From JBHHUI01 sp965248775 (GTDB lineage: Bacteria > Chloroflexota > Anaerolineae > Anaerolineales > JBHHUI01): a DNA stretch of 64,000 bases. Both the position numbers and the translations under genes were made by a program. Position 1 is the stretch's first letter, and the number at the start of each line of letters is the position of its first letter. The stretch is taken from NCBI GenBank assembly GCA_965248775.1, contig OZ252150.1, forward strand, positions 6,014,001-6,078,000. Direction: 5' to 3'. The notes under the pieces are model-generated. The model was not told the origin of the DNA and searched no databases. It saw only the letters and a program-made list of their open reading frames with translations. Below are positions 53,802 through 63,311 of this stretch, piece by piece.

Positions 53802-55395
53802 CTAGCAGTTTGTCGGAGAGCAACCTGAGATAGCGAAATCGGTGATAATCTACGGGCATGGCTAGAAAATTCAAGAAACCCAATTACGAAGTGATGCTCA
53901 AACAGACAATCAGTCTGGAAGAAGCCCTGCCATCCAATCATTTGGCACGATTTGTGGTGGATGTTATCGCCCAGTTGGATTTGGGTATGATCTATGCACA
54001 ATATGCACCGACGGGTGGTCAACCTATTGCGCCAGAGATCCTGTTGGGATTGCTCTTCTATGGTTATGCCAACGGGGTGTTCAGTTCTCGTAAGATTGAG
54101 AAAGCCACCTATGAGAGTATCCCATTCCGCTATATTGCCAGTGGGCTGCATCCTGACCACGACACAATTGCCAACTTTCGCAAAACCTTTCTGGCTGAGA
54201 TCCAAGAGTTATTTGTGCAGATCTTGCTCCTGGCCCAAGTTGCTGAGGTGCTGAAGTTGGGTAATATCAGTCTGGATGGTAGCAAGGTGCATGCTGATGC
54301 ATCCAAGAGCAAAGCGGTCAGTTACAAGCGTCTGATAAAACTAGAGACCCAACTGCGCCAGGAAGTGAACAAACTCTTCGAACTCGGTGAGCAAGCTGAT
54401 CAGGGTGATCTCCAGTTGCCGGAAGGGCTCGTCATTGAAGACGAAATTGCCATTCGCAAGAAACGTTTGGCAAATCTGGCAGAAGCCAAAGCCGTCTTAG
54501 AAGCCCGTGCGCAGGAACGATATGAAGCCGAGAGGGCTGAATACGAAGCCAAACAGCGTGAGCGGGAAGAAAAGTCTCGCAAAACTGGGCATAAACCCCG
54601 AGGTCGCAAACCGAAACCACCGCAGCCGGGACCACGGGACAAAGATCAGTACAACTTCACTGATCCGGACTCTCGCATCATGAAAAACAGCACCAATAAT
54701 GGCTTCGACCAGCATTACAACGTTCAAGTTGCTGTGGAGCAGGAGAGCCTCTTGATTGTGGCGCCTTCACTTTCGAACCATCCGAATGACAAAAAAGAAG
54801 CTGAGCCAACCCTGGATGCCATCTCTCCAAAAGTAGGCAAACCAAAGGCTGCCGCTTTGGATTATGGATATTTCAGCAAAGCGAACATCGCAGCACTTGA
54901 GAAGCTTGGCATTGATCCTTACATTGCTACCGGTCGCGAACCTCACCACAAAAGCTGGCGTACCTTCTTTGAACAAATGCCTGCTCCGCCACCGGAAGAT
55001 GCCAGTCCGAAAGTCAAGATGGCTTACAAACTACAAACCGAAATCGGCAAAGCCAGCTACCGTTTACGCAAATGCACAGTGGAACCCGTCATTGGTATCA
55101 TCAAGGAAGTCCTGGGCTTCCGCCAGTTTTCTCTGCGCGGCCTGCTGGCAGCAGCCGGGGAATGGTGTCTGGTCTGCCTAGCGTTCAACCTCAAACGCAT
55201 GCACACCCTCTACCAAGCAAAGGGTTTGCTTTAGCCGGGGCTGCTTTGGCGCGCCTGCTATTCGCTGAGAGAAGGTGGTTTGCCCTCCATGAAATGCACA
55301 CTGTTTTACGCTTGTTTTGTCGCAATCAACTGCTCATTTTGCCCTGTAGGGCTATTCATGTTGTAAAAGTACTTGTCTCTCCGACAAACTGCTAG
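53802..55395 (+). mobile_element. IS1182-family insertion sequence, copy B (1594 bp)
   Basis: Same perfect 19-bp ends and length as copy A, opposite orientation. CTAG at both borders. The inverted pair (24.7 and 53.8 kb) could invert the 28 kb between them. Confidence 0.95.
53858..55234 (+). CDS. IS1182-family transposase (copy B)
   Basis: 458 residues, differing from copy A at only a couple of positions (Glu in RYEAERAEYE; end QAKGLL instead of QAKGVL). Catalytic regions complete. Confidence 0.95.
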   Translation: MARKFKKPNYEVMLKQTISLEEALPSNHLARFVVDVIAQLDLGMIYAQYAPTGGQPIAPEILLGLLFYGYANGVFSSRKIEKATYESIPFRYIASGLHPDHDTIANFRKTFLAEIQELFVQILLLAQVAEVLKLGNISLDGSKVHADASKSKAVSYKRLIKLETQLRQEVNKLFELGEQADQGDLQLPEGLVIEDEIAIRKKRLANLAEAKAVLEARAQERYEAERAEYEAKQREREEKSRKTGHKPRGRKPKPPQPGPRDKDQYNFTDPDSRIMKNSTNNGFDQHYNVQVAVEQESLLIVAPSLSNHPNDKKEAEPTLDAISPKVGKPKAAALDYGYFSKANIAALEKLGIDPYIATGREPHHKSWRTFFEQMPAPPPEDASPKVKMAYKLQTEIGKASYRLRKCTVEPVIGIIKEVLGFRQFSLRGLLAAAGEWCLVCLAFNLKRMHTLYQAKGLL

Positions 55396-56083
55396 GATGA
55401 GAGAACTGAACACACACCCCTGTAATTACCAGTCCAGGATCAGCGCTGAGATGTCCAATTTGGGCTTACGGCGTGACCATTTGTCTTACTGTCTTTTGTT
55501 GTCTGGAAGTTAAATATTGTATATAATATTATTGATATCGGTCGAGTACCCTACGGGGTTGGATATTGCCCGATGGGATCGGTCCCACCGAGCCTGGAAT
55601 GCGCCTTTCGACGGTGCAAAAGCGGTCCCAAGCACAGATGGAGCCTAGCGATCCGTTTTTTTTGTGATTTCGTTAATCTGAAGTACTTCTCGCGCCGTTA
55701 TGCTGCACGCATGTGCAATCCCTCGTGGAATCTTGTTCGACTGCGAGCCGATGGCCGCAGCCGCGTAAAACGCGAATTCATCGCGTGTAAGGCGGCACGT
55801 TTCGCAATTCGCACTACGCAAATTCTTAAAAACCTAATCGGCATTGGGGGTCTTGAAAAAGAGGTGCATTGGATCCCCCAATTGGCCTCCCGCGAAGATA
55901 AAAGCCCTTCCTCTCATTCCAGGGCTATCAAACTGCCTAAAGATTACAAAACGACCGATTGGAAATGCTGGGCAAAACACCCGCTAAACCGCGGGAATGT
56001 ACAGCACATTTTCGCAAGCTTGACCGCAAAGCCCGAATACGCAATCGACATGCCGACTGCGAAATAGTTTGGACCGCTGTCCA
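55396..56083. other. Upstream region of the sugar-importer operon
   Basis: A 164-codon frame (55573-56067) is rich in Arg, Lys and Cys, lacks domain-like pattern and has no ribosome site, so I do not call it a gene. AT-rich sequence at 55510-55535 (TATATAATATTATTG) may hold a promoter. Confidence 0.4.
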
Positions 56084-57070
56084 ATGGTAGATTCAGAAAA
56101 AGAAAACCGAGTAGGAATAGGGGGAAAAAACTCGAGTCTCTTTCAATGGGCTTTTTCGCCGGCAGCGCGGAAAGGCCGGCCCGACACTGCGCCCAAGAAG
56201 TTTTCCTGGTTTGAAAAGCACACTTACCACATGCTACTGGCGCCGACTCTATTGTTGTTGCTCGTTATTTTTGTTTTTCCGGTCCTTTATACCGTGTGGA
56301 TGGGTTTCCATGACATTCGAATCGAAACCATGAAAGCCCCCCCGTTTGTCGGCCTCGATAATTACAACGTCGCGTTCCAGGCCGGCCGATTACTCAACGC
56401 CGTTCGGGTAACTTTCTACAATCTTTTTCTCGTAGTCGGTGGCGCGGTGGTGCTGGGATTCATTACCGCGCTTCTTTATCATGAAAAGTTTCCCGGGCGC
56501 TCCGTGACCCGAACGTTCGCCATCATTCCGATGATGCTTACGCCGGCCGCATTGGCCTTGATCATGAAGCAGATGTATCACCCGACGGTGGGCGTGTTCA
56601 ACTACTTCCTGTCGCAGCTCGGTCTCGAACCTTATCTCTGGACCTATTCCTCCGAGACCGTCATTCCCTCAGTTGCCATCATACAGATTTTTCAATACAC
56701 ACCCCTGGTGATGCTGTTCATCTTGGGTGGACTGGCCTCACTTCCCACCGAACCATATGAAGCTGCAATTGTGGACGGCGCGACATATCTGCAGCGCCTT
56801 TGGTACCTGTCCTTGCCCTTGTTGCGCCCGCACATATTCGTGGCCGTGATGTTATTGACGATCGACATCATGAAAGCATTCGACATCATCTTTATCATGA
56901 CCAATGGAGGCCCGGGCATCTCGTCGGAAACCTTGAATATGCTTCTGTATGCAAAGGCATTCGTCTACTTCCGCTGGGGAGAGGCGTCGGCTTTTGGCGA
57001 AATGTTCCTGCTGCTCATGGTGGTGGTTACATATTTCTTCCTGAGATATCGTCGCAAGCAGGGATTTTAA
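56084..57070 (+). CDS. Carbohydrate ABC permease, MalF/UgpA type
   Basis: Inner-membrane permease of a CUT1-type importer. I use ATG 56084. Six hydrophobic helices, FVGLDNYNVAF before helix 2, and the coupling loop YEAAIVDGATYLQRLWYLSL followed by PLLRPHI. About 328 residues, normal. Its partner permease lies at 60.2 kb with binding protein, cupin and aldolase genes between. No ATPase gene is in the window. Confidence 0.92.
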   Translation: MVDSEKENRVGIGGKNSSLFQWAFSPAARKGRPDTAPKKFSWFEKHTYHMLLAPTLLLLLVIFVFPVLYTVWMGFHDIRIETMKAPPFVGLDNYNVAFQAGRLLNAVRVTFYNLFLVVGGAVVLGFITALLYHEKFPGRSVTRTFAIIPMMLTPAALALIMKQMYHPTVGVFNYFLSQLGLEPYLWTYSSETVIPSVAIIQIFQYTPLVMLFILGGLASLPTEPYEAAIVDGATYLQRLWYLSLPLLRPHIFVAVMLLTIDIMKAFDIIFIMTNGGPGISSETLNMLLYAKAFVYFRWGEASAFGEMFLLLMVVVTYFFLRYRRKQGF

Positions 57071-57236
57071 TCCCGGGTGATCTGGATCAAAGTAGCGAGG
57101 AGGTAGCCTATAAGTTTATTCACTACATATTTTGCAACACCAAACGGGCCGTTTAAATGGAATCTGGAATAAGGAGGAGATATTGGATTACCCATCGCTG
57201 AAAACACACAAAAAATTCAAAATTAGGAGGATAATT

Positions 57237-58688
57237 ATGAAACATTTGAGAATGACAATTTCGCTTTTGGTGCTGCTCAGCCTGTCGCTTGCAGCCTGTC
57301 AGCCGCAGACCGTTGAAGTGGAAGTAACGCGTGAGGTCGAGGTCGAAGTACCGGGCGATACCATAGTTGAAGAAGTTGAAGTGCCGGTCGAGGTCGAGGT
57401 CCAGGTCGAGACGATCGTCGAAGTCCCCGCAGAGTTCGATTGGCGGCAATTCGAAGGTTCGACCGTGAATTTCCTTTATGCTGAGACGCCTGGAATGGGT
57501 GTTTCAGTGGACGTAATCGACGAGTTCGAAGAATTGACGGGAATCACGGTCGAGGTCGATCCGTTGCCATGGCCGGAGGCGCTTACCAAGCGGGTGCTGG
57601 AGCTGTCCAGCGAATCATCCACGTATGACGTAATGGTCGTGTGGATCTTCCAGGAAAAGACACAGTACCTTGCAAATGATTGGTACACACCGCTAAATCA
57701 GTTCATCCACAATCCATCTCTGACGAATCCCGATTACGATTGGGACGACTTCGGGACAATGGGTAAAGCCTGGGCGGACAACGGCGAAGGCGATATCTAC
57801 GCTATACCCACGAAGTTCGACCTGTGGGGCATGTTCGCACGTACGAGTGCGCTCGAGAAAGCGGGTCGAGATTTCCCGCTGACGATCGATGAGCTATTCG
57901 AAACCATCGAGGCGGTACACGATCCAGATAACGGGTTCTACGGAATATCTGCCCGTGGTATCCAGGGTCAAAATGCTTTGTATCACTCCTGGCTGCATCA
58001 TGGCTACGGAGGATCATGGTTTGACTCAGCCGGCTTGCTAAACACGAAGGGCGAGCCCAGCATCGATGCAGTCGCGTCCTATGCGCGGTTGTTGTCATAC
58101 GGTCCACCAGGAGTCGAAGGCTTCGCGTGGAACGATGGACGCCAGGCATTTACCCAGGGTCAGGCTGCGTTTTACTTTACGGGCTATGGTGGGTCCTGGG
58201 CCTATATGCAAGACCCGGAGGTAGTGGTTGAAGGAATGTCAGGTGATGTATCGTATGGGTTCCTGCCCAGCACGGACCCGAACAAGCCGGTACTCATCTC
58301 CTCCCAACTAGGAGCGATGATAAACCCCTTCGCTGAGAACAAAGAGGCGGGCTGGTTGTTACTTCAGTGGTTGACCGACAAGGATGCTCATCTGCGGGCG
58401 CTGCTCGAGGTTGGCGATACTTGGACGCGCGATTCCACGTACAATGAACAGGCTTTCCTCGACTCTAAGGTGTACATCAAGGAGTGGGCTGATGGAGTGC
58501 AAGCCGCTCTATCCATTCCGGCGACGAACATCCTGCCCCCGATCTCAAACGCACAGGAGTGGCGTGATGAGTACGGGCTGATCATGAACCAGGCGGTTCA
58601 AGATTATCCGAACCTTGATCGGGCCGCGATCGGAGCACAACTCGAAGCGACAAACCAACGCTTTGTAGACGTCCAAACGGGAGGCTAA
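57237..58688 (+). CDS. Carbohydrate ABC substrate-binding lipoprotein
   Basis: Start ATG 57237 follows a TTAGGAGG ribosome site. Lipoprotein signal MTISLLVLLSLSLAAC, then the Glu/Val spacer (VEVEVTREVEVEVPGD, VEVPVEVEVQVE), then an SBP_bac_1 fold (DVIDEFEELTGITVEVDPLP, YGISARGIQGQNALYHSWLH). 483 residues. The spacer closely resembles that of the betaine-type receptor at 9.8 kb. Ligand unknown, probably a sugar or sugar acid from the neighbouring enzymes. Confidence 0.92.
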   Translation: MKHLRMTISLLVLLSLSLAACQPQTVEVEVTREVEVEVPGDTIVEEVEVPVEVEVQVETIVEVPAEFDWRQFEGSTVNFLYAETPGMGVSVDVIDEFEELTGITVEVDPLPWPEALTKRVLELSSESSTYDVMVVWIFQEKTQYLANDWYTPLNQFIHNPSLTNPDYDWDDFGTMGKAWADNGEGDIYAIPTKFDLWGMFARTSALEKAGRDFPLTIDELFETIEAVHDPDNGFYGISARGIQGQNALYHSWLHHGYGGSWFDSAGLLNTKGEPSIDAVASYARLLSYGPPGVEGFAWNDGRQAFTQGQAAFYFTGYGGSWAYMQDPEVVVEGMSGDVSYGFLPSTDPNKPVLISSQLGAMINPFAENKEAGWLLLQWLTDKDAHLRALLEVGDTWTRDSTYNEQAFLDSKVYIKEWADGVQAALSIPATNILPPISNAQEWRDEYGLIMNQAVQDYPNLDRAAIGAQLEATNQRFVDVQTGG

Positions 58689-58693
58689 TCTGA

Positions 58694-59227
58694 ATGGGCC
58701 TGACGTTAAAAGTACCGGCTGAAGATCTGCCGAATGGGTGCTACATCAGCAACTTCAAGGAGGTGCGCCCGTTTCTCGCCGACGACCTGGTGGACCATCT
58801 CGGGCCGCCGGTGGGAAAGGGCATCATCAAGATCCTGCTGCCGCAAGAAGCAGTTGGATCGCCCAACTTTGACGTGGACTGGGTACGCATCCCTCGCGGT
58901 GGAGGCGTGGTAGATCATCACCATCGTGCCGATGGCCGCCGCGAGTTGTACATCATTCTGAAGGGGAGCTTGCGGATGACCATCGACGGGACCGATCATA
59001 TGCTTGGTGAAGGTGATCTGGCGTATTTCGGCCCCGAGGTCATGCACGGCTTCGTGTGCGAGTCTCCCGAAGCGGAATACCTTTCGATGGGCGTTCCGGC
59101 ACGGGATGTGGCGCGTACAGATGATGTGATAGAAATGCTGGCAGGAGCCGGCATAGAAATCCACGAAGACGGCACGCAGATTTATTCAGAACCAGTCGTT
59201 CCGGAGGGTCATGCGGATCGCAGGTAA
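58694..59227 (+). CDS. Cupin-domain protein
   Basis: 177 residues, single cupin: motif 1 GGGVVDHHHRADGRRELYII (His, His, Glu ligands) and motif 2 DLAYFGPEVMHGFVC (His). Likely binds a divalent metal. It starts 5 nt after the binding-protein stop. Such cupins in sugar loci are often isomerases or regulators; no specific role can be assigned. Confidence 0.85.
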   Translation: MGLTLKVPAEDLPNGCYISNFKEVRPFLADDLVDHLGPPVGKGIIKILLPQEAVGSPNFDVDWVRIPRGGGVVDHHHRADGRRELYIILKGSLRMTIDGTDHMLGEGDLAYFGPEVMHGFVCESPEAEYLSMGVPARDVARTDDVIEMLAGAGIEIHEDGTQIYSEPVVPEGHADRR

Positions 59228-59269
59228 CGCACGGGTTTATCTCAAACGTAACTTGCGAAGAAAGATCAC

Positions 59270-59301
59270 AACGTGTCCCCGCGCATGCGCGGGGACACGT
59301 T
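59270..59301. repeat. Perfect 32-bp palindrome
   Basis: AACGTGTCCCCGCGCA and its exact complement. Lies between the cupin and aldolase genes and lacks a T-tract, so it is either a processing or attenuating hairpin or a protein site. Confidence 0.6.
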
Positions 59302-59382
59302 GCTTCGGTGCTGAACTAATGCACTCAGAACCCAACTGCCCCAACCCGTACCAATTCAGGTAATCACACACTAGGCTACATC

Positions 59383-60174
59383 ATGGAAAATGGCAGGGAG
59401 CTTAAAGAGAAGTTAAGGGCCGGAAAGGTAAGCATTGGCGCCTGGGGTACGTCCCACGACTCCAGCATGGCAGTCAAGCTATGCCGGGTTGGATTTGACT
59501 GGGTCATCATCGACCAGGAACATTCGCCATTCAACATCGAGAGTCTCAAGCACGTACTGTGGATGTACCGCGACTCAGGCACCTTGCCGTTCGTGCGCGT
59601 GCAGGACAACCGGCCGGACCTGATGAAAGTAACCCTCGATCTGGGTGCGCACGGCATCATGGTTCCGTATGTCGGGTCAGCCGCCGAGGCGCGGCGGGCG
59701 GTCGCCAGTTGTAAGTACCCGCCGCAGGGTATCCGCGGATGGGGGCCGACGGTCGTTACCAATTACTATGAAGACGCCGACGAATACTACGAGACCGCAA
59801 ACGAAGATGTTTTCGTGATCGTCCAGGTTGAAGTCGCGAACGTTCTTGACGAGCTAGACGAGCTGGCACAGATAGAAGGGCTTGACGCCTTGTTCATCGG
59901 GCCGTCTGATCTGTCACTCAGCCTGGGCTGCTTTAAGGAATGGGACAATCCGAAGTTTCGATCAGCGGTTACCAGAATCCTGAATACGGCGCAAGCGAAC
60001 GGCAAAGCGGTGGCAATTGCGGTGGACGCCTTTGGCCCGCTTGATCAGGCCGCGGAGTGGATTTTCAATCACGCCAAAGGCATTCAGATGTTGGCCACGG
60101 CCGAGGACGGCGACTTGATCGAAATTGGCGGTAAACAGGTGCTGGCAGACCATTTGCGTGTGTTCGGCGCCTGA
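59383..60174 (+). CDS. HpcH/HpaI-family aldolase
   Basis: Class II, metal-dependent pyruvate aldolase of 263 residues, as in 2-keto-3-deoxy acid aldolases. WVIIDQEHSPFN, LPFVRVQDN (Arg), DLGAHGIMVPYVGSAAEA, YPPQGIRGWGP, VQVEVANVLDELDEL (metal Glu) and FIGPSDLSLSLG (metal Asp). It should cleave a 2-keto-3-deoxy sugar acid to pyruvate and an aldehyde, fitting a catabolic role beside the sugar importer. Confidence 0.93.
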   Translation: MENGRELKEKLRAGKVSIGAWGTSHDSSMAVKLCRVGFDWVIIDQEHSPFNIESLKHVLWMYRDSGTLPFVRVQDNRPDLMKVTLDLGAHGIMVPYVGSAAEARRAVASCKYPPQGIRGWGPTVVTNYYEDADEYYETANEDVFVIVQVEVANVLDELDELAQIEGLDALFIGPSDLSLSLGCFKEWDNPKFRSAVTRILNTAQANGKAVAIAVDAFGPLDQAAEWIFNHAKGIQMLATAEDGDLIEIGGKQVLADHLRVFGA

Positions 60175-60190
60175 ACGAATATAGGAGGCA

Positions 60191-61063
60191 ATGATGTTGA
60201 GACAAGATACACAGGCGCGATTTGGATGGGTGCTATCGAGCGAGCCAAGACGACAACTTAAAGGCATTCTTCTCTTATCAGTTGCAATCATCTTATCAAT
60301 ACCAACTCTTTTTTATCTTTATTGGCTCGTAAGCAATGCTCTCAAGCCAACGCCACAAATCAATACTTACCCGCCTGTCCTCATTCCGCGGTCTCTCACT
60401 CTTGAACATCTGGTCGATTTCTGGAAGCAGGGCAATATTTTGCGGCTCACCGCAAACAGCTTGTTTATTTCCACCTCCACGACGTTAATCGGACTCTTTT
60501 TCAGCCTTACTGGAGCTTATGCACTTGTCCGGCTCAACCGCCAAACAAGCTTGGGGATGTTGATTTTGGCAACCCGTATGTTGCCGGGGCTTCTGGCGCT
60601 GATCGGATGGTACAGGCTGTTTATTATTATAGGCTTGCTGGATACCTACACGGCGATTATTCTGACCCACTTGATCTACGCCGTGCCGCTCATGACCTGG
60701 ATTTTGATTGGATATTTTGAAGACCTTAATCCGGAGATAGGAGACGCAGCCCTTATCGACGGCTGTAGCCGTCTCCAAGTTTTTCTCAGGATCCAGGTTC
60801 CCCTGGTTACCCCAGGAATAACCGTTGCGTCGATACTCGTATTTGTCGTCGCGTGGAACGATTTCATTCGCGGACTTATTTTTGCGGGCCCGGACAAGCG
60901 CCCCCTCGTCATGGCAGTCTTGAAGACAATCCAGTTGAACCAAATCAGTTGGGGCGAGATGATGGCCTCAGCGTTCTTTGTGCTCGTTCCGATTATCGTC
61001 GTTACCATCGTTCTCCAGAAACACATCGTTACTGGCCTAACTGCGGGGGCAGTCAAATCTTGA
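60191..61063 (+). CDS. Carbohydrate ABC permease, MalG/UgpE type
   Basis: 290 residues, six helices. NSLFISTSTTLIGLFFSLTG, and coupling loop DAALIDGCSRLQVFLRIQVPLVTPG. AGGAGG ribosome site before ATG 60191, 16 nt after the aldolase stop. Partner of the permease at 56.1 kb. Confidence 0.93.
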   Translation: MMLRQDTQARFGWVLSSEPRRQLKGILLLSVAIILSIPTLFYLYWLVSNALKPTPQINTYPPVLIPRSLTLEHLVDFWKQGNILRLTANSLFISTSTTLIGLFFSLTGAYALVRLNRQTSLGMLILATRMLPGLLALIGWYRLFIIIGLLDTYTAIILTHLIYAVPLMTWILIGYFEDLNPEIGDAALIDGCSRLQVFLRIQVPLVTPGITVASILVFVVAWNDFIRGLIFAGPDKRPLVMAVLKTIQLNQISWGEMMASAFFVLVPIIVVTIVLQKHIVTGLTAGAVKS

Positions 61064-61065
61064 TT

Positions 61066-61750
61066 CCTATGCCAGCCTGTTCGTCTCGCCGGAGATGCGC
61101 CAGTTGGTGGAGAAAGTCTATAGACAGCCAGTCTTCATCTCGCCGAGCGTCAACATCCGCTAGGCAGTTCTCAAGAAGACGCGTGTGTAACGCCCGCTCA
61201 TCAGGACCATGACACCGTTCGGCAAACGACTAATTTTCGTAGGCTGTGGGTACCGCTGGTGGATATCGACGAGTCCATGGGCCCCTTAATTTTGGCTGCC
61301 GAGTCGCACAAACATGGCATTCTTGAACATTTGGAGCAGGAGGACGCCTTCTCGTATATCTTTAAGGGTCGAAAATTCCTGAGTGTCCCGTTGCAGCACG
61401 TCTCCGGAAATTGGTCGACCATCGACTACCACGCCGGGGATTTACTGACTTTTCACAGTCTGGCAGTCCACCAAGCAGTTCCGAATCGGTCGGATAATAT
61501 CCGATTCTCGGCAGACACACGCTGCCAGCCGGCAAAAGCGCCGCGCATGTGGCAGTTGGAGAAAACGATCCTTGAGCTGAGGCAGTATAGAAGCGACGTG
61601 AGGCGCATGGCCATAGAGGAGGGCGCGAGCGAGGAATTGTCTGAAGCTGTCCTGATCCAGATACACAGCCGTGGGTTCCCGGCAGAGCAGGAACACGTTG
61701 TGGAATTGATAGCAGAGTTAAGCTGCACTGCGGTGCAGAGTCTCACGTAA
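61066..61750 (+). pseudogene. PhyH-family dioxygenase, 5' truncated and broken
   Basis: Begins directly after the permease stop in mid-protein (YASLFVSPEMRQLVEKVYRQ, PVFISPSVNIR) and hits TAG at 61161. A second frame then carries PAHQDHDTVRQTTNFRRLWV (HxD iron site), VDIDESMGPLILA, and GDLLTFHSLAVHQAVPNRSDNIRFS (distal His and Arg). So it lacks its N-terminus and has a stop plus a frameshift. Confidence 0.8.
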
Positions 61751-61791
61751 TTCACAATTTCATAGTCCACTTCGCAAGAGAGATAACGACC

Positions 61792-62874
61792 ATGCCAGAT
61801 CATCCGTCCGCGGCTTACAACATCCCGTTGGTCAATATTACACAGGAGATGGCGCGTCAAGTCACAATTGACCGGGAGCCGGGGCAAGACCTAGGCCATC
61901 CGAATATGCTGCTGCTCGAAGACCAGCGGGCGATAATCTGTGTCCATCCGAAAGGGCACGGGCAGGGCGGGATCGTGATGAAGAGAAACCCCGACGGTGG
62001 CAAGATCTGGTCAGAGCGCCTGCCGACACTCGCGAGCTGGGCTACGTCCACAGAAATCCCCGCAATCTATCGCACCGTAGATGTAGAAGGGACAAGACGA
62101 TTGGCCTTGTTCTCAGGACTGTACTCCATTCGAATGTCGGTTTCCTAAGACGATGGCGTGACCTGGCGCGAGTTTGCGCCGATCGGGGATTTTGGAGGGT
62201 TTGCCGCCATGAGTTCCCTCGTGCCGTTGCCGGCTCCCGGGCACTACCTCGCGACATTTCAGGACGATGGCCGTTTTCGTTTCGGCGGCGTCGAGGCGTC
62301 AGGAGTGCGGACGTTATACAAAACCTTTTCTGCGGATGGCGGCCTGACCTGGTCTTAGCCAGAAGAGGTCTTTCGTGACGAAAGAATTCATTAATGCGAG
62401 GCTGGCATCCTCTCTTCGTCCGAGGGGAGTCAGTTCTGTTCCCTGCAACAAGGCAGTAGAGATCGTCCGACCTCACGCGTTATCTTTTCCAATGATGAGG
62501 GTAAGACTTGGACGCAGCCGCGCTTACTTCCCAAGAAGCTCACAGGCGATCGGCACGTCGGCGTATATGCTTCGGACGGACGGCTGTTTGTTTGCTTTCG
62601 TGATTCCGGGCGCCCTAGCCCGACCTGGGGAGACTGGCTCAGATGGGTTGGCACCGACGATGACGTCGTCGCCGGACGCGATGGAGCATACCGCGTCCGT
62701 TTGATGCAAAATCATAAAGCGATGGCTTGCGGATACTCCGGCTTACATATCCTACCGGACGGCGGGATCGTGGCAATCTCGTATGGTCATTGGATTGATG
62801 GTGAAGAAGCATTCGTGGTCAGCCTGCGGTTCACGTTGGACAAGCTGGACGCAAAGGCCGTGGCAGCTTGGTGA
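61792..62874 (+). pseudogene. Sialidase/BNR-repeat glycosidase with three nonsense codons
   Basis: From ATG 61792 a single frame runs to TGA 62872 with only three internal stops: TAA 62146, TAG 62356, TAA 62392. Sialidase features throughout: KRNPDGGKIWSERLP, DDGVTWREFAPIGDFGG, FSADGGLTW, FSNDEGKTWTQPRLLP (Asp-box repeats) and GYSGLHILPDGGIVAISYGH. No signal peptide. No frameshift is needed, so decay by point mutation is recent, or the bases at these codons are wrong. Confidence 0.85.
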
Positions 62875-62920
62875 AGGTGCCCGAACAATTGAAACAATAA
62901 CTTAGCGTACAGGTTCGGCG

Positions 62921-63298
62921 ATGGATCTACTCCAAACTTCAATCAATCTGATTAGAATCGACGATAGCGTCGACTTCTACACGAACCTGTTAGGATTTAC
63001 GTTCTTGTGTCGCAGGGAGAGACCTGAGAGTAATTCCGAAATTGCATTCCTGGAATTCGAACCGGGAAAGCACCAACTGCAGCTCATGTATTGGCGCGAG
63101 AAGGAAGCATATATCGGCGGAGACCGGTTCGACCATCTCGCGATTCGCGGGCCGGACCTAGACGCAATATTTTAGCAGCTGCTGGACGCCGGTGTAGAAA
63201 TCGTAAAAGAGCCATACCAGCCCGCCGACACTATGGATCGATTCGCCTTCGTTAATGATCCGAACGGCATCACGCTAGAGCTTGTCGAGCGGCCGTAG
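62921..63298 (+). pseudogene. VOC/glyoxalase-superfamily protein with an in-frame stop
   Basis: 125 codons with one TAG (63173-63175). Two beta-alpha-beta modules: TSINLIRIDDSVDFYTNLLG, FDHLAIRGPDLDAIF, then after the stop QLLDAGVEIVKEPYQPADTM and FAFVNDPNGITLELVERP with the terminal metal Glu. Metal-dependent isomerase or dioxygenase family. Confidence 0.82.
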
Positions 63299-63311
63299 GG
63301 ATCGCCGGGGT

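Noticed and set aside
55573..56067. 164-codon frame before the sugar permease
   Set aside because: Basic, Cys-rich, no domain pattern, no ribosome site; more likely chance.
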